A DNA stretch of 64,000 nt, from assembly GCA_958510875.1 (NCBI GenBank), contig CAUEHT010000003.1:558001-622000 (forward strand). Reading direction: 5' to 3'. The notes under the pieces are model-generated. The model did no database searches and was not told the DNA's origin. It saw nothing but the letters and a program-made list of their open reading frames with translations. The DNA comes from Endomychus coccineus. Lineage: Eukaryota; Arthropoda; Insecta; Coleoptera; Endomychidae. A program made the position numbers and the translations under genes. Below are positions 53,338 to 63,768 of this stretch, piece after piece. Position 1 is the stretch's first letter. Each line of letters begins with the position of its first letter.

Positions 53338-53976
53338 TTACATATTTCTGAAGCCGGAAATATCTTCTTCATCTACAAATGTTAATTTACAATTTTCATC
53401 CATACTATACAGTCTATTGTTGATTTGTACAGATGTAGATTTATTTCCAATGAATGGGGGCTTATCTGAGTATCCTTTGATGAAACACATGTTTACAACG
53501 ACATTCCCGTCTTTTTCTATCTGCTCCATCGCCCTCCAAATAGGCTCAACTATATTTTCCGTAGTCCATTGCTGACCTTGAATTTCCACAGTAGTATCGA
53601 AAAGGTGAATGCTTTGTGGTGTACAATATTGGAATTTTGCCTCCATCTTTAAAACATTTTGTATGTTTTTTCCTGAGAGGTTATGTTCAAGTAGGAATTT
53701 CTGACCTAGGGCTCCGTATGGTGCCTGTTGGAATGCCCGAAGCATCATTCGATCAAACTCCGGTGTGAACTGCATCAAGAAAGATAATTTCATATCTGTG
53801 GTTAGTTTATACCTTTTAACACCGTACTTTCTAGTATAGCTTTTTTGACATAACTCGCAGTTCACCGTCTGTTCGCTACGATATCTGATTAATAACTGAC
53901 ACCTCCATTGATCGCTCCAATACTCAAACCACCTGCTGTTGTTGTTGTGCAATGTTTGTTTCTTCTTCTTCATCAT
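53338..53976 (-). CDS. Unknown protein downstream of the metalloproteinase (Mav-F)
   Basis: 212 codons starting MMKKKKQTLHNNN; the coding-like part begins at SRWFEYWSDQWRCQLLIRYR. It has C-x2-C (NCELCQKSY), PEFDRMMLRAFQQAPYGAL and a C-terminal VDEEDISGFRNM. I do not recognise it. It overlaps the end of the metalloproteinase frame in another frame at a CAA/poly-Q run (about 53930-53976), so it could be a C-terminal extension of that protein separated by a frameshift, or a separate gene. The start is uncertain. Confidence 0.5.
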   Translation of the reverse strand: MMKKKKQTLHNNNSRWFEYWSDQWRCQLLIRYRSEQTVNCELCQKSYTRKYGVKRYKLTTDMKLSFLMQFTPEFDRMMLRAFQQAPYGALGQKFLLEHNLSGKNIQNVLKMEAKFQYCTPQSIHLFDTTVEIQGQQWTTENIVEPIWRAMEQIEKDGNVVVNMCFIKGYSDKPPFIGNKSTSVQINNRLYSMDENCKLTFVDEEDISGFRNM

Positions 53977-55496
53977 CTTCCTCTTCTGGGAAGAGTAGAG
54001 TTTCGGGTGCGTTATCGTGTCTTGATAGAATCTCGCGCAACAATTCTTTCAATTGTTCGAGCAAGCTCACATTTGGACATTGTATTCCAAAAATGTTTGG
54101 ATTGAATTTTTCCACTTTCACCAGGGTATGGAGAAACTCGTTAAATTGATAAACCATATCCTTCTGGAAAAAATATAGTATTCCGTCGATGTAGCGAAAT
54201 GCGGCCGAGATGGGTGTAGGGGCAGTATAAAAGAGTTTTGTTATCAGTCCGTGATATTTCGTTGTGAAGTCACACTAGTTGATTTCGGTGAAATAATAAT
54301 TGTTGTAAAGAATATATGTACGCCCTGTATATGAGCTCACCACACCTTGTATATGAACATTAGGAACCCTCAATGCATTTGAATAGGATTTTGGCCAGCC
54401 TTTAATCAACTGTAAGCTAGGAAATTCCATCATATATAACATTCTATCTATGAAGAATACAATCTCTCCTGAGGGTCTTTGATATATTGCAGATAGTTTT
54501 CGGGAGTTGGCCGGTAAAAACGGTAGCCAATCGGTAATTAACATTGGCTGCTCCATAATTTTCGTTTCTAATTCCATCACCCAAACCCACTTCCCATAGA
54601 AAATATACAAGCGCTGGTTCACCACCAGGAGGGTGTGCAGTCTCTTCATATTACATATATCTGGAAGGGTGGGTGGTTTGGTTGTAGTAGTGTTAGTAGT
54701 AGTAGTGGTAGTGGGGGATGTGAGTTTTGGGGACACAGGCCTATTGGTCGTTGTTGTTGTTGTTGGTGGTTTTCCAAAGAGGCTCCGTACAGCATAAATA
54801 TCATCGTTACTCAGGGTGATATTAGAAAAGTCTTTAGGCTCTTCGTGAAATGCAAACATTACAGACTCATTATCGCCTGTATGTGCTTATCCTATTGCAT
54901 GTCCGATTCCATGTAATAGTACAGCAAACAAACTTGATTCTTTATAAGCGGGTCTCGTTTTTGTTTCACACCAGTTTTCATCTCGATCCAGATGTATTTC
55001 GACCGTTGACCCATCACTTGTTGGAAAATCCGAATGTGCGAGAATCGTTCCAGGTCCATCAAACAACCCTGAACACACACCATTGTTCGTAACTCTACGA
55101 TGCATTCCTCTCTGATACGAAATGAGTTACTGTGTTACCACCTGTATATTCAAAGCTCAACCCCGAATATTTGCTCCACACTTCAAATACCTCCGTGGTC
55201 AGTCTAAGCAGTTGAGTTGAGGCAAATCTGAATCTCCATGTCAATTTCGACTTCAACCATCTGCCTGTTGTTCTGTATTGAGAAGGATCATCAGCCACTC
55301 CGCACCTTTTCGTATTCATCAATTTCAAAGTCTCATTATTTAGGGTACCGTCTATTGGCAGTCTATAGAATTCTTGAAACACTCTCAATGCATCCTCTGT
55401 TTCACTCAATCCGTTGGAATTTTCCGTCATATATCCATATTTTACTAGATATTCGTTCGCCTGGACTCCGGCGAAGCATAGAATGAATAATAACAT
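53924..55496 (-). pseudogene. Matrix metalloproteinase with hemopexin domain, decayed (Mav-F right side)
   Basis: Longer sister of 44533-45240. Signal peptide, propeptide and KRCGVADD are as in the left copy. A 4-base-class deletion after YTGGN shifts the frame (55095-55496 is the first open part). The zinc site reads HGIGHAIG, with the catalytic Glu replaced by Gly, followed by an in-frame TAA. Downstream are FAFHEEPKDFSN, a Thr-rich linker (KPPTTTTTTNRP), and hemopexin blades (RLYIFYGKWVWVME, MLYMMEFPSLQLIKGWP, TYILYNNYYF). An in-frame TAG at 54275-54277 interrupts it before a last blade AAFRYIDGILYFFQKDMVYQ ending in CP. An acidic and poly-Q tail follows. Confidence 0.85.
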
Positions 55497-55586
55497 GTTG
55501 CTCTATCGACAACTTTACACATAATGCCTTACCTATCTGAAATTCTTATATATATATCTAACATAATGCCTTCCCTACCTGAAACT

Positions 55587-55649
<63 letters not shown>

Positions 55650-56303
55650 ACATTCGTGGAATTTTTGAAGCGTGCTCGATGGAGAAACAAATGTCTAGGG
55701 CCAGTCCAAGCCTGGTAAATATTAACAAGTGTTGGTTATCAAAATATTTGCGGCTTCTAACGCACATCGCTGTAATCTTAATACGTTAGCGACGTGTTCC
55801 AAAACAGATATGATTTATCCGTTTAACCGTGATTGTTACTATAGAATGATAAATTGAATCATTTTAAGAATGTAGTTCATTTCCATAAATATTCATAGAC
55901 TGAAACATCTCAACTATTTACACTCGTATCTAACCAGCCACACAAATATACCTATATGCTGCTTTACATTGAAGTTCTCCCTAACCTCACATATTGCTTG
56001 CTGTCTACCTTGAACGATCTTGTATATACAGGCTGATTACCACTACTCGGTCTCCATTGACTCTACCATACAACCATAGCAAAAGGGCCCCTAGCGGTCA
56101 GAGACCAAACCCTAGCCGTCTACCCGGTAACACCTAGAGGTTAGAGGCGAGACCACACCCTTACCGTCTACCCGGCCGGTAATACAGGGGTCAGTACTTA
56201 CCGATACCTATCTGGGCATACCGCGCATGCACGAGTGTATCACTGGTTGCCTACATCTGATGAGGCTTTCTGTCGGGCGGGCCCAAGTGCCCGAATACCT
56301 ACT
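54850..56303 (-). repeat. Mav-F right TIR
   Basis: Inverse of 43658 to about 45200; ends GTGCCCGAATACCTACT. Includes a shorter (TA)n run at 55586-55647. Confidence 0.8.
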
Positions 56304-56309
56304 TATGAA
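56304..56309. repeat. Mav-F target-site duplication, right (TATGAA)
   Basis: TATGAA followed by TTTAGGACCAAGC, which resumes the Mav-E ATPase frame. Confidence 0.9.
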
Positions 56310-56939
56310 TTTAGGACCAAGCATTGAAAATATTGAACAATCACAACGTCACAGCTCTTTGCTGCCAAATACTTTACGAACAATAACAATAAACGGTCTG
56401 AAATTTGAAAACGTGTACATATATTCAAAGTCTTTACACCAACCAAAATACCAGTTACTAAAGGAGACATTGAAGAAAATTGAGGGGCTTGGATATTTTC
56501 CTTGTACCGAAAGTGATGAGGTCATAGACCCCACAGAAGCGAGGCCTAATTCAATCATAATATTCGATGACGTGATGTTTGAGAAACAGGAGAAAATTCG
56601 TGCTTATTTTTCAAGAGGGAGACACAACTCAATTGAAAGTTTCTATCTTTGCCAGTCTTTTGCTAAATGTCCAAAACATGGATTGCGCGACAATGCCAAT
56701 TGCTTGATTATTTTCAAACAGGATGAACTCAATTTGAAACATATATTCACCGATCATGTAAGCACCGACATGTCACTCGAGAAATTCAAAGAGATGTATG
56801 TTGGAAAGATAAATATGGATTCCTTATGATAAACAAAAACTGTGATATGAACAAAGGACGTTATCGCAAAGGTTTTGATAGTTATATATACATCTAACAT
56901 GAATATATACTTTCATTTGAAATAGACAAACCGCTCAGC

Positions 56940-58004
56940 ATGAACGTGGGTGTGAGTAACATGCTAAAAGAAAAACAACAATTGAAGAAAAAAATTTGGG
57001 AGTTAGCAAACGTTGTGAGGAAAAAATATATGGTTGTGAAATTGGGTAAAGCTGAAAATGATGAGATTCTAGATAATATGTTTAAGAATGTATCTAAACC
57101 TCTGGAGGAAATTGCGGAAAATGCTGAACTAGTCAAACAAAATTCGTTGGTTAAACCTAAAAGTATTTTTTCTACAGCAACACAAATGGAGAACATACCA
57201 ATCCCAAATATTGTAACTGAAGGTGAGGAGTTCGTATATAACCCCCAAAATACTGAGGAGGATGTGTTTACCCTCGAACCTACTATCGATCAGATTCGTG
57301 AAGAATTCAGAAAACATAAGAAAGATAATGCAGAGGCTACAGAGGAGTTTCTGCAACAATACTCCACATTAGCACGTTATTACTTGGAAGGATTCCTATT
57401 GGATGATGATGTCAAGAAATACGATGATAGAATGAGATTGCAATATAATTCAACTTTAGACAAATGGTTCATGGGTAATCAACCTATAGAGATTGATAGT
57501 GAGAGTAATATAATTATGAAGGGTACTCCGTTCAAGGGTATCACAGGACTGTATAATTTGATATTTTACAGAGATGTTCTACCTGATACTTACACTGTGG
57601 AAGATGGGAAAAATTACAGTCAAATGATGGAAATTACTAGTGCCCATAGGAGTAATAACGATCCAGCTGATCGAATAAGAAACATTGTAAAATACAAAAA
57701 TGTACTGAAACCTTTGATTAATTCCATGAAAAGACCCAGAGCCAAAACATACACTGGAAGTGCATATATCAAAAGTGATATGCTTGAATATGACGAGAAA
57801 CCTATCGAATATGTTCATTATGATGACGTTGACGAAATTGTGGATAGACAGAGACTTCTTGTTGCATCCTCGCATGCAGGTTACCATAATCATCACAACC
57901 AGATAATCTCTATAATAGAAGAATTGATAGAGGCAGGGGTAATTGAACAAAAACCAGGTGTTAGACAAATTCATCACAGTTATAAAGATGGTTTCAATGG
58001 ATGA
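56940..58004 (+). CDS. DUF8207-like Polinton protein, intact (Mav-E)
   Basis: 354 residues, the only uninterrupted copy. N-terminus MNVGVSNMLKEKQQLKKK with a Lys-rich helical region; acidic middle (NTEEDVFTLEPTIDQIREEF); signature LDKWFMGNQPIEIDSESNII and GLYNLIFYRDVLPDTYT (about 180-235); ITSAHRSNNDPADRIR; C-terminal KPIEYVHYDDVDEIVDRQ. It resembles DUF8207 proteins found with Polintons in insects; no biochemical role is known to me. A TATA-like block lies about 30 bp upstream. The end overlaps the fibre start by 17 bp. Confidence 0.8.
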   Translation: MNVGVSNMLKEKQQLKKKIWELANVVRKKYMVVKLGKAENDEILDNMFKNVSKPLEEIAENAELVKQNSLVKPKSIFSTATQMENIPIPNIVTEGEEFVYNPQNTEEDVFTLEPTIDQIREEFRKHKKDNAEATEEFLQQYSTLARYYLEGFLLDDDVKKYDDRMRLQYNSTLDKWFMGNQPIEIDSESNIIMKGTPFKGITGLYNLIFYRDVLPDTYTVEDGKNYSQMMEITSAHRSNNDPADRIRNIVKYKNVLKPLINSMKRPRAKTYTGSAYIKSDMLEYDEKPIEYVHYDDVDEIVDRQRLLVASSHAGYHNHHNQIISIIEELIEAGVIEQKPGVRQIHHSYKDGFNG

Positions 58005-58629
58005 GTTTGGCAGAGCCTCCTCTTCCATGTGGATATATAATACAAATGTATTTAATAATAATTTCAGACAAGTTCACGGACAAGGATTATTCCTAACGAG
58101 CGATGGAAGTTATGATATGGAAAATCGTAGACTGTGCAACGTAAAATCACCGAATGATGATGGAGATGTTGCAAATAAAGTATATGTTGATAAATTAACA
58201 CACAAACTGAATCTGAAAACGGAAACCAGTCTTAAAGATACCTTCAATGTTAGGGTTGATAATTTGATCAAAGATATCAACAAGGGTCTGGATGAACATA
58301 AATTAACGGATGAGAAGGTTATTCTCAACATTGATAAACATCTGTTGGACATTCAGAATGAATATAATGGAATGGGGATCTATATAAAATCAGAGTATAA
58401 AACAATCAGTGATAGTGTGAGGGAAAACAGAAATGAATTGAAAGAGATCAATAACACATTTAACAGTGTGAACATGCGTCTAAATGACATTACTAGTAAA
58501 TTGGAGGCGTTAGAACGACGGATGACATCTGTGGAACCTTCTAAGAAGAGACCCTCATCATCCACAACAACAAAGCAGGGCTCTGTGAAACGTATATCTC
58601 CAAATCCTGTGAATATACCCAAAAATTAA
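57988..58629 (+). CDS. Fibre-like coiled-coil protein (Mav-E)
   Basis: 213 residues from MVSMDEFGRASSSMWIYN; the longer frame from 57943 is unlikely because the other copies start here. Same head, coiled coil and basic Ser/Thr tail; a missing A near the end gives NIPKN instead of the usual ending. Open. Confidence 0.65.
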   Translation: MVSMDEFGRASSSMWIYNTNVFNNNFRQVHGQGLFLTSDGSYDMENRRLCNVKSPNDDGDVANKVYVDKLTHKLNLKTETSLKDTFNVRVDNLIKDINKGLDEHKLTDEKVILNIDKHLLDIQNEYNGMGIYIKSEYKTISDSVRENRNELKEINNTFNSVNMRLNDITSKLEALERRMTSVEPSKKRPSSSTTTKQGSVKRISPNPVNIPKN

Positions 58630-59211
58630 TTCTACACTAGATGTCCACATTGATGAGCCGAGTAGGAAGAATTTCAAACGACGCAGAACAATCATAAAAG
58701 GTTTGGATGATTTGTGGCAAATGGATCTGGTTGAAATGGGTAATTACGCTCGTGAAAATAGAGGATTCAAATATATTTTGGTTATGATCGATCGTTTCTC
58801 GAAATTTCTATGGACACGCCCGCCAAAAACGAAATCAGCCGAAGAGGTTCGGAAAGCGGTCAGTTCTTTATTGCTAGAAGGACATTGTAAGCCTAGGAAT
58901 CTGCGAAGCGATCAGGGAAAAGAATTCTTCAATAAACACTTCAACGATCTAATGAAGAAACATGATATCAATCATTATAATACGTATAGTGTGAAAAAAG
59001 CAGCCATTGCTGAACGTGTCATTCGAACGTTAAAGGAATCGCTCTACAAACATTTCAGTATTAGCGGGAAATACAAATGGCTTGATAGACTTGAAGAAAC
59101 CACAGAAAAATATAATAAACGTAAACATAGTACTATAAATATGGCTCCAATAAAAGTGACGAAACAGATTGAGAGCGAGATATTGAAGCGATCCTACTCA
59201 CACATCAAGTT

Positions 59212-59222
59212 AGCTCTGCCTC
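59212..59222. repeat. LINE target-site duplication, left (AGCTCTGCCTC)
   Basis: Eleven bases of integrase sequence repeated at 62303-62313. Confidence 0.9.
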
Positions 59223-62200
59223 GGACCATAGACACATTCTGTTCGAGTTGGAATCTGATTCCAACCCAGACAAGTATTACAGGAATCCGAGAGCCACCAA
59301 CTGGGACCCATTCAGAGAGGAACTAAGCGGTAGGCTCTCTCGTCTTCCTGCATTTCAAGGAGGTCGGGAAGAGGCTGATGCCGCTGTGTGTGGAATCAGC
59401 AAGGCCCCGACCTCTGCTTATGAAGTATTCTGCCCCCTCAAATGAAGGAGGGACGGCAATAACACCCCCTGGTGGACTTCCCTAGTAGAGGAACGTCGGA
59501 AACGGGTAAGAAAACTCTTCAACAAGGCGAAGAGGACGTCGTGTAGTTCAGACTGGGAGACCTCTAAAGTCGCCCAAAAGAACTATAAGAAAGCTCTGAG
59601 GAGCTCCAAAAGAGATTCGTGGCGTACCCACTGTGAGGGCATCAATAAGATGCCGTCAGCAGCGAGGTTATGCAAGGCCCTCTCCAAGGATTCCTCGATT
59701 GGCACAGGATCAGTGATTCTGCCGAACGGGGAGTACACGTCATCCCCGGACGAAACGCTACGACATCTAATGTCGGTGCATTTCCCCGGGTCTGATGACA
59801 ACCTCATAGGCGCACCACCCGAGGACTTCCGTGTCAACGCGAGAGCGACTGACTACAGGATGGCCTCGAATGTGGTGAGCTATGAAAGAGTGCGCTGGGC
59901 CATTTCGAGCTTTGCGCCCTATAAATCACCGGGTGAGGATGAAATCTTCCCGGCTCTCTTACAAGAGGGCTTGGAGCTTATCACCCTCCCGGTGATCCGG
60001 ATATTCCGATTTTGTATCGCCTCCGCCTTTATACCAAGGCTTTGGAGATCGGTCAAAGTCGTTTTCATTCCTAAGGCGGGAAGAACTGACTTCACTCAAG
60101 CCAAATCTTTCCGCCCTATTAGCCTCACATCCTTTCTCTTGAAAGCGCTGGAGAGGTTGATTGATAGGTATATGAAAGACGGCGCCCTAACGGACTTTCC
60201 GCTTCACCGTCGACAGTACGCCTATCAGGCTGGCAAATCAACCGAGACGGCCCTTCATCACCTGGTAACCCAGATCGAAGGAGCTATTAACCTCGGACAG
60301 TGCGCCGTTGGCGTTTTCCTGGATATAGAAGGAGCGTTTGACAATACCTCCTTCGAGTCCATGTGTCATGCTGCGGAGAGACATGGAATCGATCACACCT
60401 TGGTTAGGTGGATCAAGTCCATGCTCTCGCAGAGACTGATAACGGCGCACCATAATGGCAGCGTCGCATGTACATACGTCACCCGTGAGTGCCCTCAGGG
60501 AGGAGTACTGTCCCCGCTCCTGTGGTGCCTGGTGGTGGACAGTTTGTTGGTCGAGCTGAATGAGGCTGGGTTTTACGCCCAAGCTTACGCAGACGACTTG
60601 GCAGCTGTGACCCTCGGAAGACACCCGGCCACCTTGTGCGAGCTGCAAAATACCGCACTTGCCATCGTTGCACGCTGGTGCCAGGCCGAGGGACTCAGGG
60701 TGAATCCTGAAAAGACCGAAGCGGTTCTTTTCACGAGGAAATGGAAACTGGGACCGCTACCAGACATTCGCCTGTTTGGAAGGTCCCTGCACATGAAAGG
60801 CTCAGTGAAGTACCTTGGAGTTATCCTCGATGCTGAACTGAGCTGGAAAATGCACCTGGAAACCCGGGTAAGAAAAGCCGTTGCTTCCTTATGGGCATGC
60901 AGGAGAGCATTCGCGAATACATGGGGTCTACGGCCACAGGTCCTGCACTGGATCTACACGGCCATGATCCGCCCAATCATAACCTACGCAGCCGTTGTCT
61001 GGTGGCCGGCGACAGAAACGGCTTTGTCCCGTCTGGCGCTGGACAAGGCTCAACGACTTGTCTGCGTGGGGATAACGGGGGCTATGAGGACCGCGCCCAC
61101 CAGGGCTCTGGAGGTTCTGGTGAGTATCGTTCCTCTACAACTCCATATCAAAACGGTGGCTGCGGGTACGGCGTATCGGCTGGCTGGTCTGGGCCAGTGG
61201 GTTGGTGCGTCTACGCCTCGTGGTCATGGCAAAATCTGGGATTGGGCAGCCGAGAACTGCCCGATCCTCCGACAGACGCAGGATGCGATAGCGCCGGCGG
61301 TCAGGTTTCAAACACCAGACATTCTCATAACTCAGAGGATGGACTGGGAGAACAAGGACTCTGGGCCGCTTCCGCCAGGGGGACTCGTGTGGTTCACGAA
61401 AGGGTCTAAGACTGGAGGTTTCAGCGGAGCCGGAGTCTACTCGCGCACACCCAGAAGGGAGATTTCAGTTTCCCTAGGTGGCCACGCAACCGTTTTTCAG
61501 GCTGAGGTCTGTGCAATACGGACATGTGCCCTAGAAAACCTCAGACTAAACTACCGAGGTAGACGGATTTACATCTGCACTGACAGCCGAGCGGCCCTGG
61601 GCGCACTTCGCGCCCACAGAATGACTTCTAGGCTTGTCTTGGAGTGCAGGGAAACTCTGGTTGAATTAGCCAGAAGAAACAAACTTCAGCTAGTGTGGGT
61701 ACCTGCCCATTCTGGTGTGAAGGGAAATGAAGTGGCCGATGAATTGGCCAAACGGGGCTCCTTGAGCGCCCCTGGCCCCGACTCCACGATCGGAATTTCA
61801 TCGACCACCGGGCTCCACGCCCTCAAGGAGCTGCTGGACAGACAGTGGCTCTCGATCTGGCGTGGTTCCCCAGGCATGAGGCAGGCGAAGCTCCACATCA
61901 GGGAATTCTCGCCTAAACTCTCTAAAACCCTACTCTCTATGAGCAGGAGAGGCCTAAAACTGGTGACAGGACTCCTCACAGGACACTGTCATCTGAATAA
62001 ACATCTACACACAATGGGCATTGTCGAAGACTCAATTTGTAGTAGACGTGGGGAGGCGGATGAAACTGCCTCTCATATCTTAGCAGAATGTCCAGAACTG
62101 GTTTCTCTCAGGCTACAACACCTCGGCAGTACATATATGCTGCCTGAAGCAATAAGAGATATCAGTCCAGGCAAAATCTTAGCTTTTGGCACGGCCTTGG

Positions 62201-62302
62201 GCCTGCTGGATTGATTCTCGTATCAAGGGGCGCACAATGGACCCAATCAAGCGGTCTAAGTGCTCCGGACTGGTCCGCCCCCGTTCTGATTGATTGATTG
62301 AT
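59223..62302 (+). mobile_element. 5'-truncated Jockey/R1-type LINE in Mav-E integrase
   Basis: 3,080 bp, clearly GC-richer than the surroundings. The 5' end is truncated inside the endonuclease domain (DHRHILFELESDSNP at the very start) and the 3' end has a short UTR and a TGAT repeat tail (TGATTGATTGATTGAT). Flanked by the 11-bp TSD. No poly(A). The insertion is younger than Mav-E. Confidence 0.92.
59225..62214 (+). pseudogene. LINE ORF2: endonuclease end, RT and RNase H
   Basis: A single frame from 59225 with one TGA (59443-59445, after FCPLK); the stretch from 59650 is open for 854 codons. RT blocks: FIPKAGRTDFTQAKSFRPIS, GKSTETALHHLV, FLDIEGAFDN, CPQGGVLSPLLW and intact YADDLA. RNase H region: the first-Asp position reads WFTKGSKTGGF where TDGSK is usual; then FQAEVCAI, YICTDSRAAL and VPAHSGVKGNEVADELAK. 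Terminal CCHC-like C-x(9)-H..C (ETASHILAECPEL). Truncated, hence not autonomous. Confidence 0.88.
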
Positions 62303-62313
62303 AGCTCTGCCTC
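62303..62313. repeat. LINE target-site duplication, right (AGCTCTGCCTC)
   Basis: Second copy, directly after the TGAT tail. Confidence 0.9.
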
Positions 62314-62629
62314 ACAAATACAACGTTGGAGATGTGGTACGAATAAGTAAGGCTAAACATATTTTTGAGAAGGGATTTACGCCCAATTGGAGTACAGAAT
62401 TATTTAAAATCATCAAAGTAAAAACCCGGTCACATATCTACTAGAAGATATGACCAACGCACCAATCAGCGGCTGTTTCTACGAGGAAAAATTACAGAAA
62501 ACAAAACAACCCAATGTGTATTTGATCGAAAAAATATTACGAAAGAGGAGGGGTCAACAGTATGTGAAATGGTTGGATCTAGATAATAATCACAACAGTT
62601 GGATCAATAATTCAGATCTCGTTCAATGA

Positions 62630-62902
62630 ACCCATCATTAACCATTTGGAGATTATAAGGAACAAACAAATAGCTGGAATATTATTGATTCGAGGGTATG
62701 GTTATTATAATAGAACAAAATTCCGTGAATATGAGGGTGAATCAAGAGTGAAGATTATAATATTTGAAACATATATTGTTAAGTATAAGTCTTTTGTATT
62801 GAGAAAATTTTGAAATTAATAAAAAATATTATTTTGAGATCTTTGGTCTTTCTCCCTCCCCTCGTTAAATAACGGTGCAATCTTGAATTCTCATCAGTCT
62901 GT
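62630..62902. other. Integrase-PLA2 intergenic block, conserved
   Basis: Shared with Mav-A (36650-36803) and Mav-F (49880-50032), including TTTGAGATCTTTGGTCTTTC, CCCTCGTTAAATAACGGTGC and CTCATCAGTCTGT just before the PLA2 start. TCAGTC fits an insect initiator, which would give a very short leader. No TATA box is obvious at the right distance. Confidence 0.5.
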
Positions 62903-63685
62903 GTGGAAGCGTACGTAGGAGAAGGTGTTCTCAATACGCTTATAAACAAGCTCCCGTTTGAACTTCATATTCCTGGTTATCAATTCTGTAGTCCCGGTAC
63001 GAAATTAGAAGAACGGTTGAGAAGAGGAGATTCAGGTATCAATCCACTCGATAAAGCTTGCCGCCAACACGATATTTCATATCTGCGAAACGCTAGTTTG
63101 GAAGGACGTCACGAGGCGGATAAAACATTAGAGAACGTTGCTTGGCAACGTGTCAAATCTAAAGACACAAAATTTGGAGAAAGGATTGCCGCTTTCGGTG
63201 TAAATAAAATTATGAAGGCAAAGAGGAAATTGGGGATGGGTATGAGAAAGGAGGTTGGGTTCGGAAGTGCAATTGTCGATGGGGTGAGAAAAGTTATGGA
63301 GAATAAGTTTGACTCATCCAATCTGAAGGAAACATCCCAAACAGAGCTGAAAGTTGCACGAAAACAATTCAAAAAAGCAGGTGGTCGGAAAAATGTTCGG
63401 TTACCAAGAGTGATTCCTATTCCAAAAACTGGAGGATTTCTACCATTTTTATTACCTGTATTTGCCGGCTTATCAGCTGCTGGAGCATTGGCGGGAGGTG
63501 GTGCAGGCATCGCTAAGGCCGTCAACGACAGCAAAGCAGCTCGGAAAACCTTGGAGGAAACGGAAAGACATAATAAAACAATGGAAGCTATAGCTTTGGG
63601 GAAACAAGGATCTGGTCTATATTTGAAAAAGTATTGCAAAGGTCTTGGTCTATATTTAAATAAACATCCAAAAAACTGTCAGTAA
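62903..63685 (+). CDS. PLA2-domain virion protein, parvovirus-like (Mav-E)
   Basis: 260 residues. The N-terminal PLA2 has the calcium loop GYQFCSPGTKL and the catalytic HD pair in ACRQHDISY, as in parvovirus VP1 and some adintovirus proteins; it would breach endosomal membranes during entry. The middle is basic (MKAKRKLGMGMRKE), followed by a Gly/Ala-rich hydrophobic segment (FLPFLLPVFAGLSAAGALAGG) and a C-terminal repeat SGLYLKKYCKGLGLYLNKH. The start codon here is GTG where Mav-A and Mav-F have ATG, so initiation may be impaired. A slippery A_AAA_AAC lies three codons before the stop. Confidence 0.85.
   Translation: MEAYVGEGVLNTLINKLPFELHIPGYQFCSPGTKLEERLRRGDSGINPLDKACRQHDISYLRNASLEGRHEADKTLENVAWQRVKSKDTKFGERIAAFGVNKIMKAKRKLGMGMRKEVGFGSAIVDGVRKVMENKFDSSNLKETSQTELKVARKQFKKAGGRKNVRLPRVIPIPKTGGFLPFLLPVFAGLSAAGALAGGGAGIAKAVNDSKAARKTLEETERHNKTMEAIALGKQGSGLYLKKYCKGLGLYLNKHPKNCQ
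63670..63676 (+). promoter_or_regulatory. Candidate -1 frameshift site A_AAA_AAC (Mav-E PLA2/protease)
   Basis: In the PLA2 frame: CCA AAA AAC TGT CAG TAA. After a -1 slip the frame continues CTG TCA GTA AAC into the protease with no stop, whereas the protease frame has a TAA just upstream and no ATG until 63769. Same heptamer and phase as 20920-20926 in Mav-C. Confidence 0.5.
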
Positions 63686-63768
63686 ACCTACCCAGAAGAC
63701 CTCTGATCGATCTCGATCTACGAAAACTAGCAAAAGCTCTGAAAATTCCCCATTTTAGAGGAGTATTT

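Larger units (their letters stand above)
58653..62629 (+). pseudogene. Integrase of Mav-E, interrupted by a LINE
   Basis: The N-terminus has a deletion that puts the ATG at 58653 out of frame. The core is readable from about 58703 (LWQMDLVEMG, LRSDQGKEFFN, KKAAIAERVIRTLKE, so D,D,E are all present). At 59222 it is cut by the LINE. After 62303 the C-terminal part resumes (YNVGDVVRISKAKHIF) with a 7-base deletion near 62420, then DNNHNSWINNSDLVQ and stop at 62627-62629. Broken in three ways. Confidence 0.88.
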
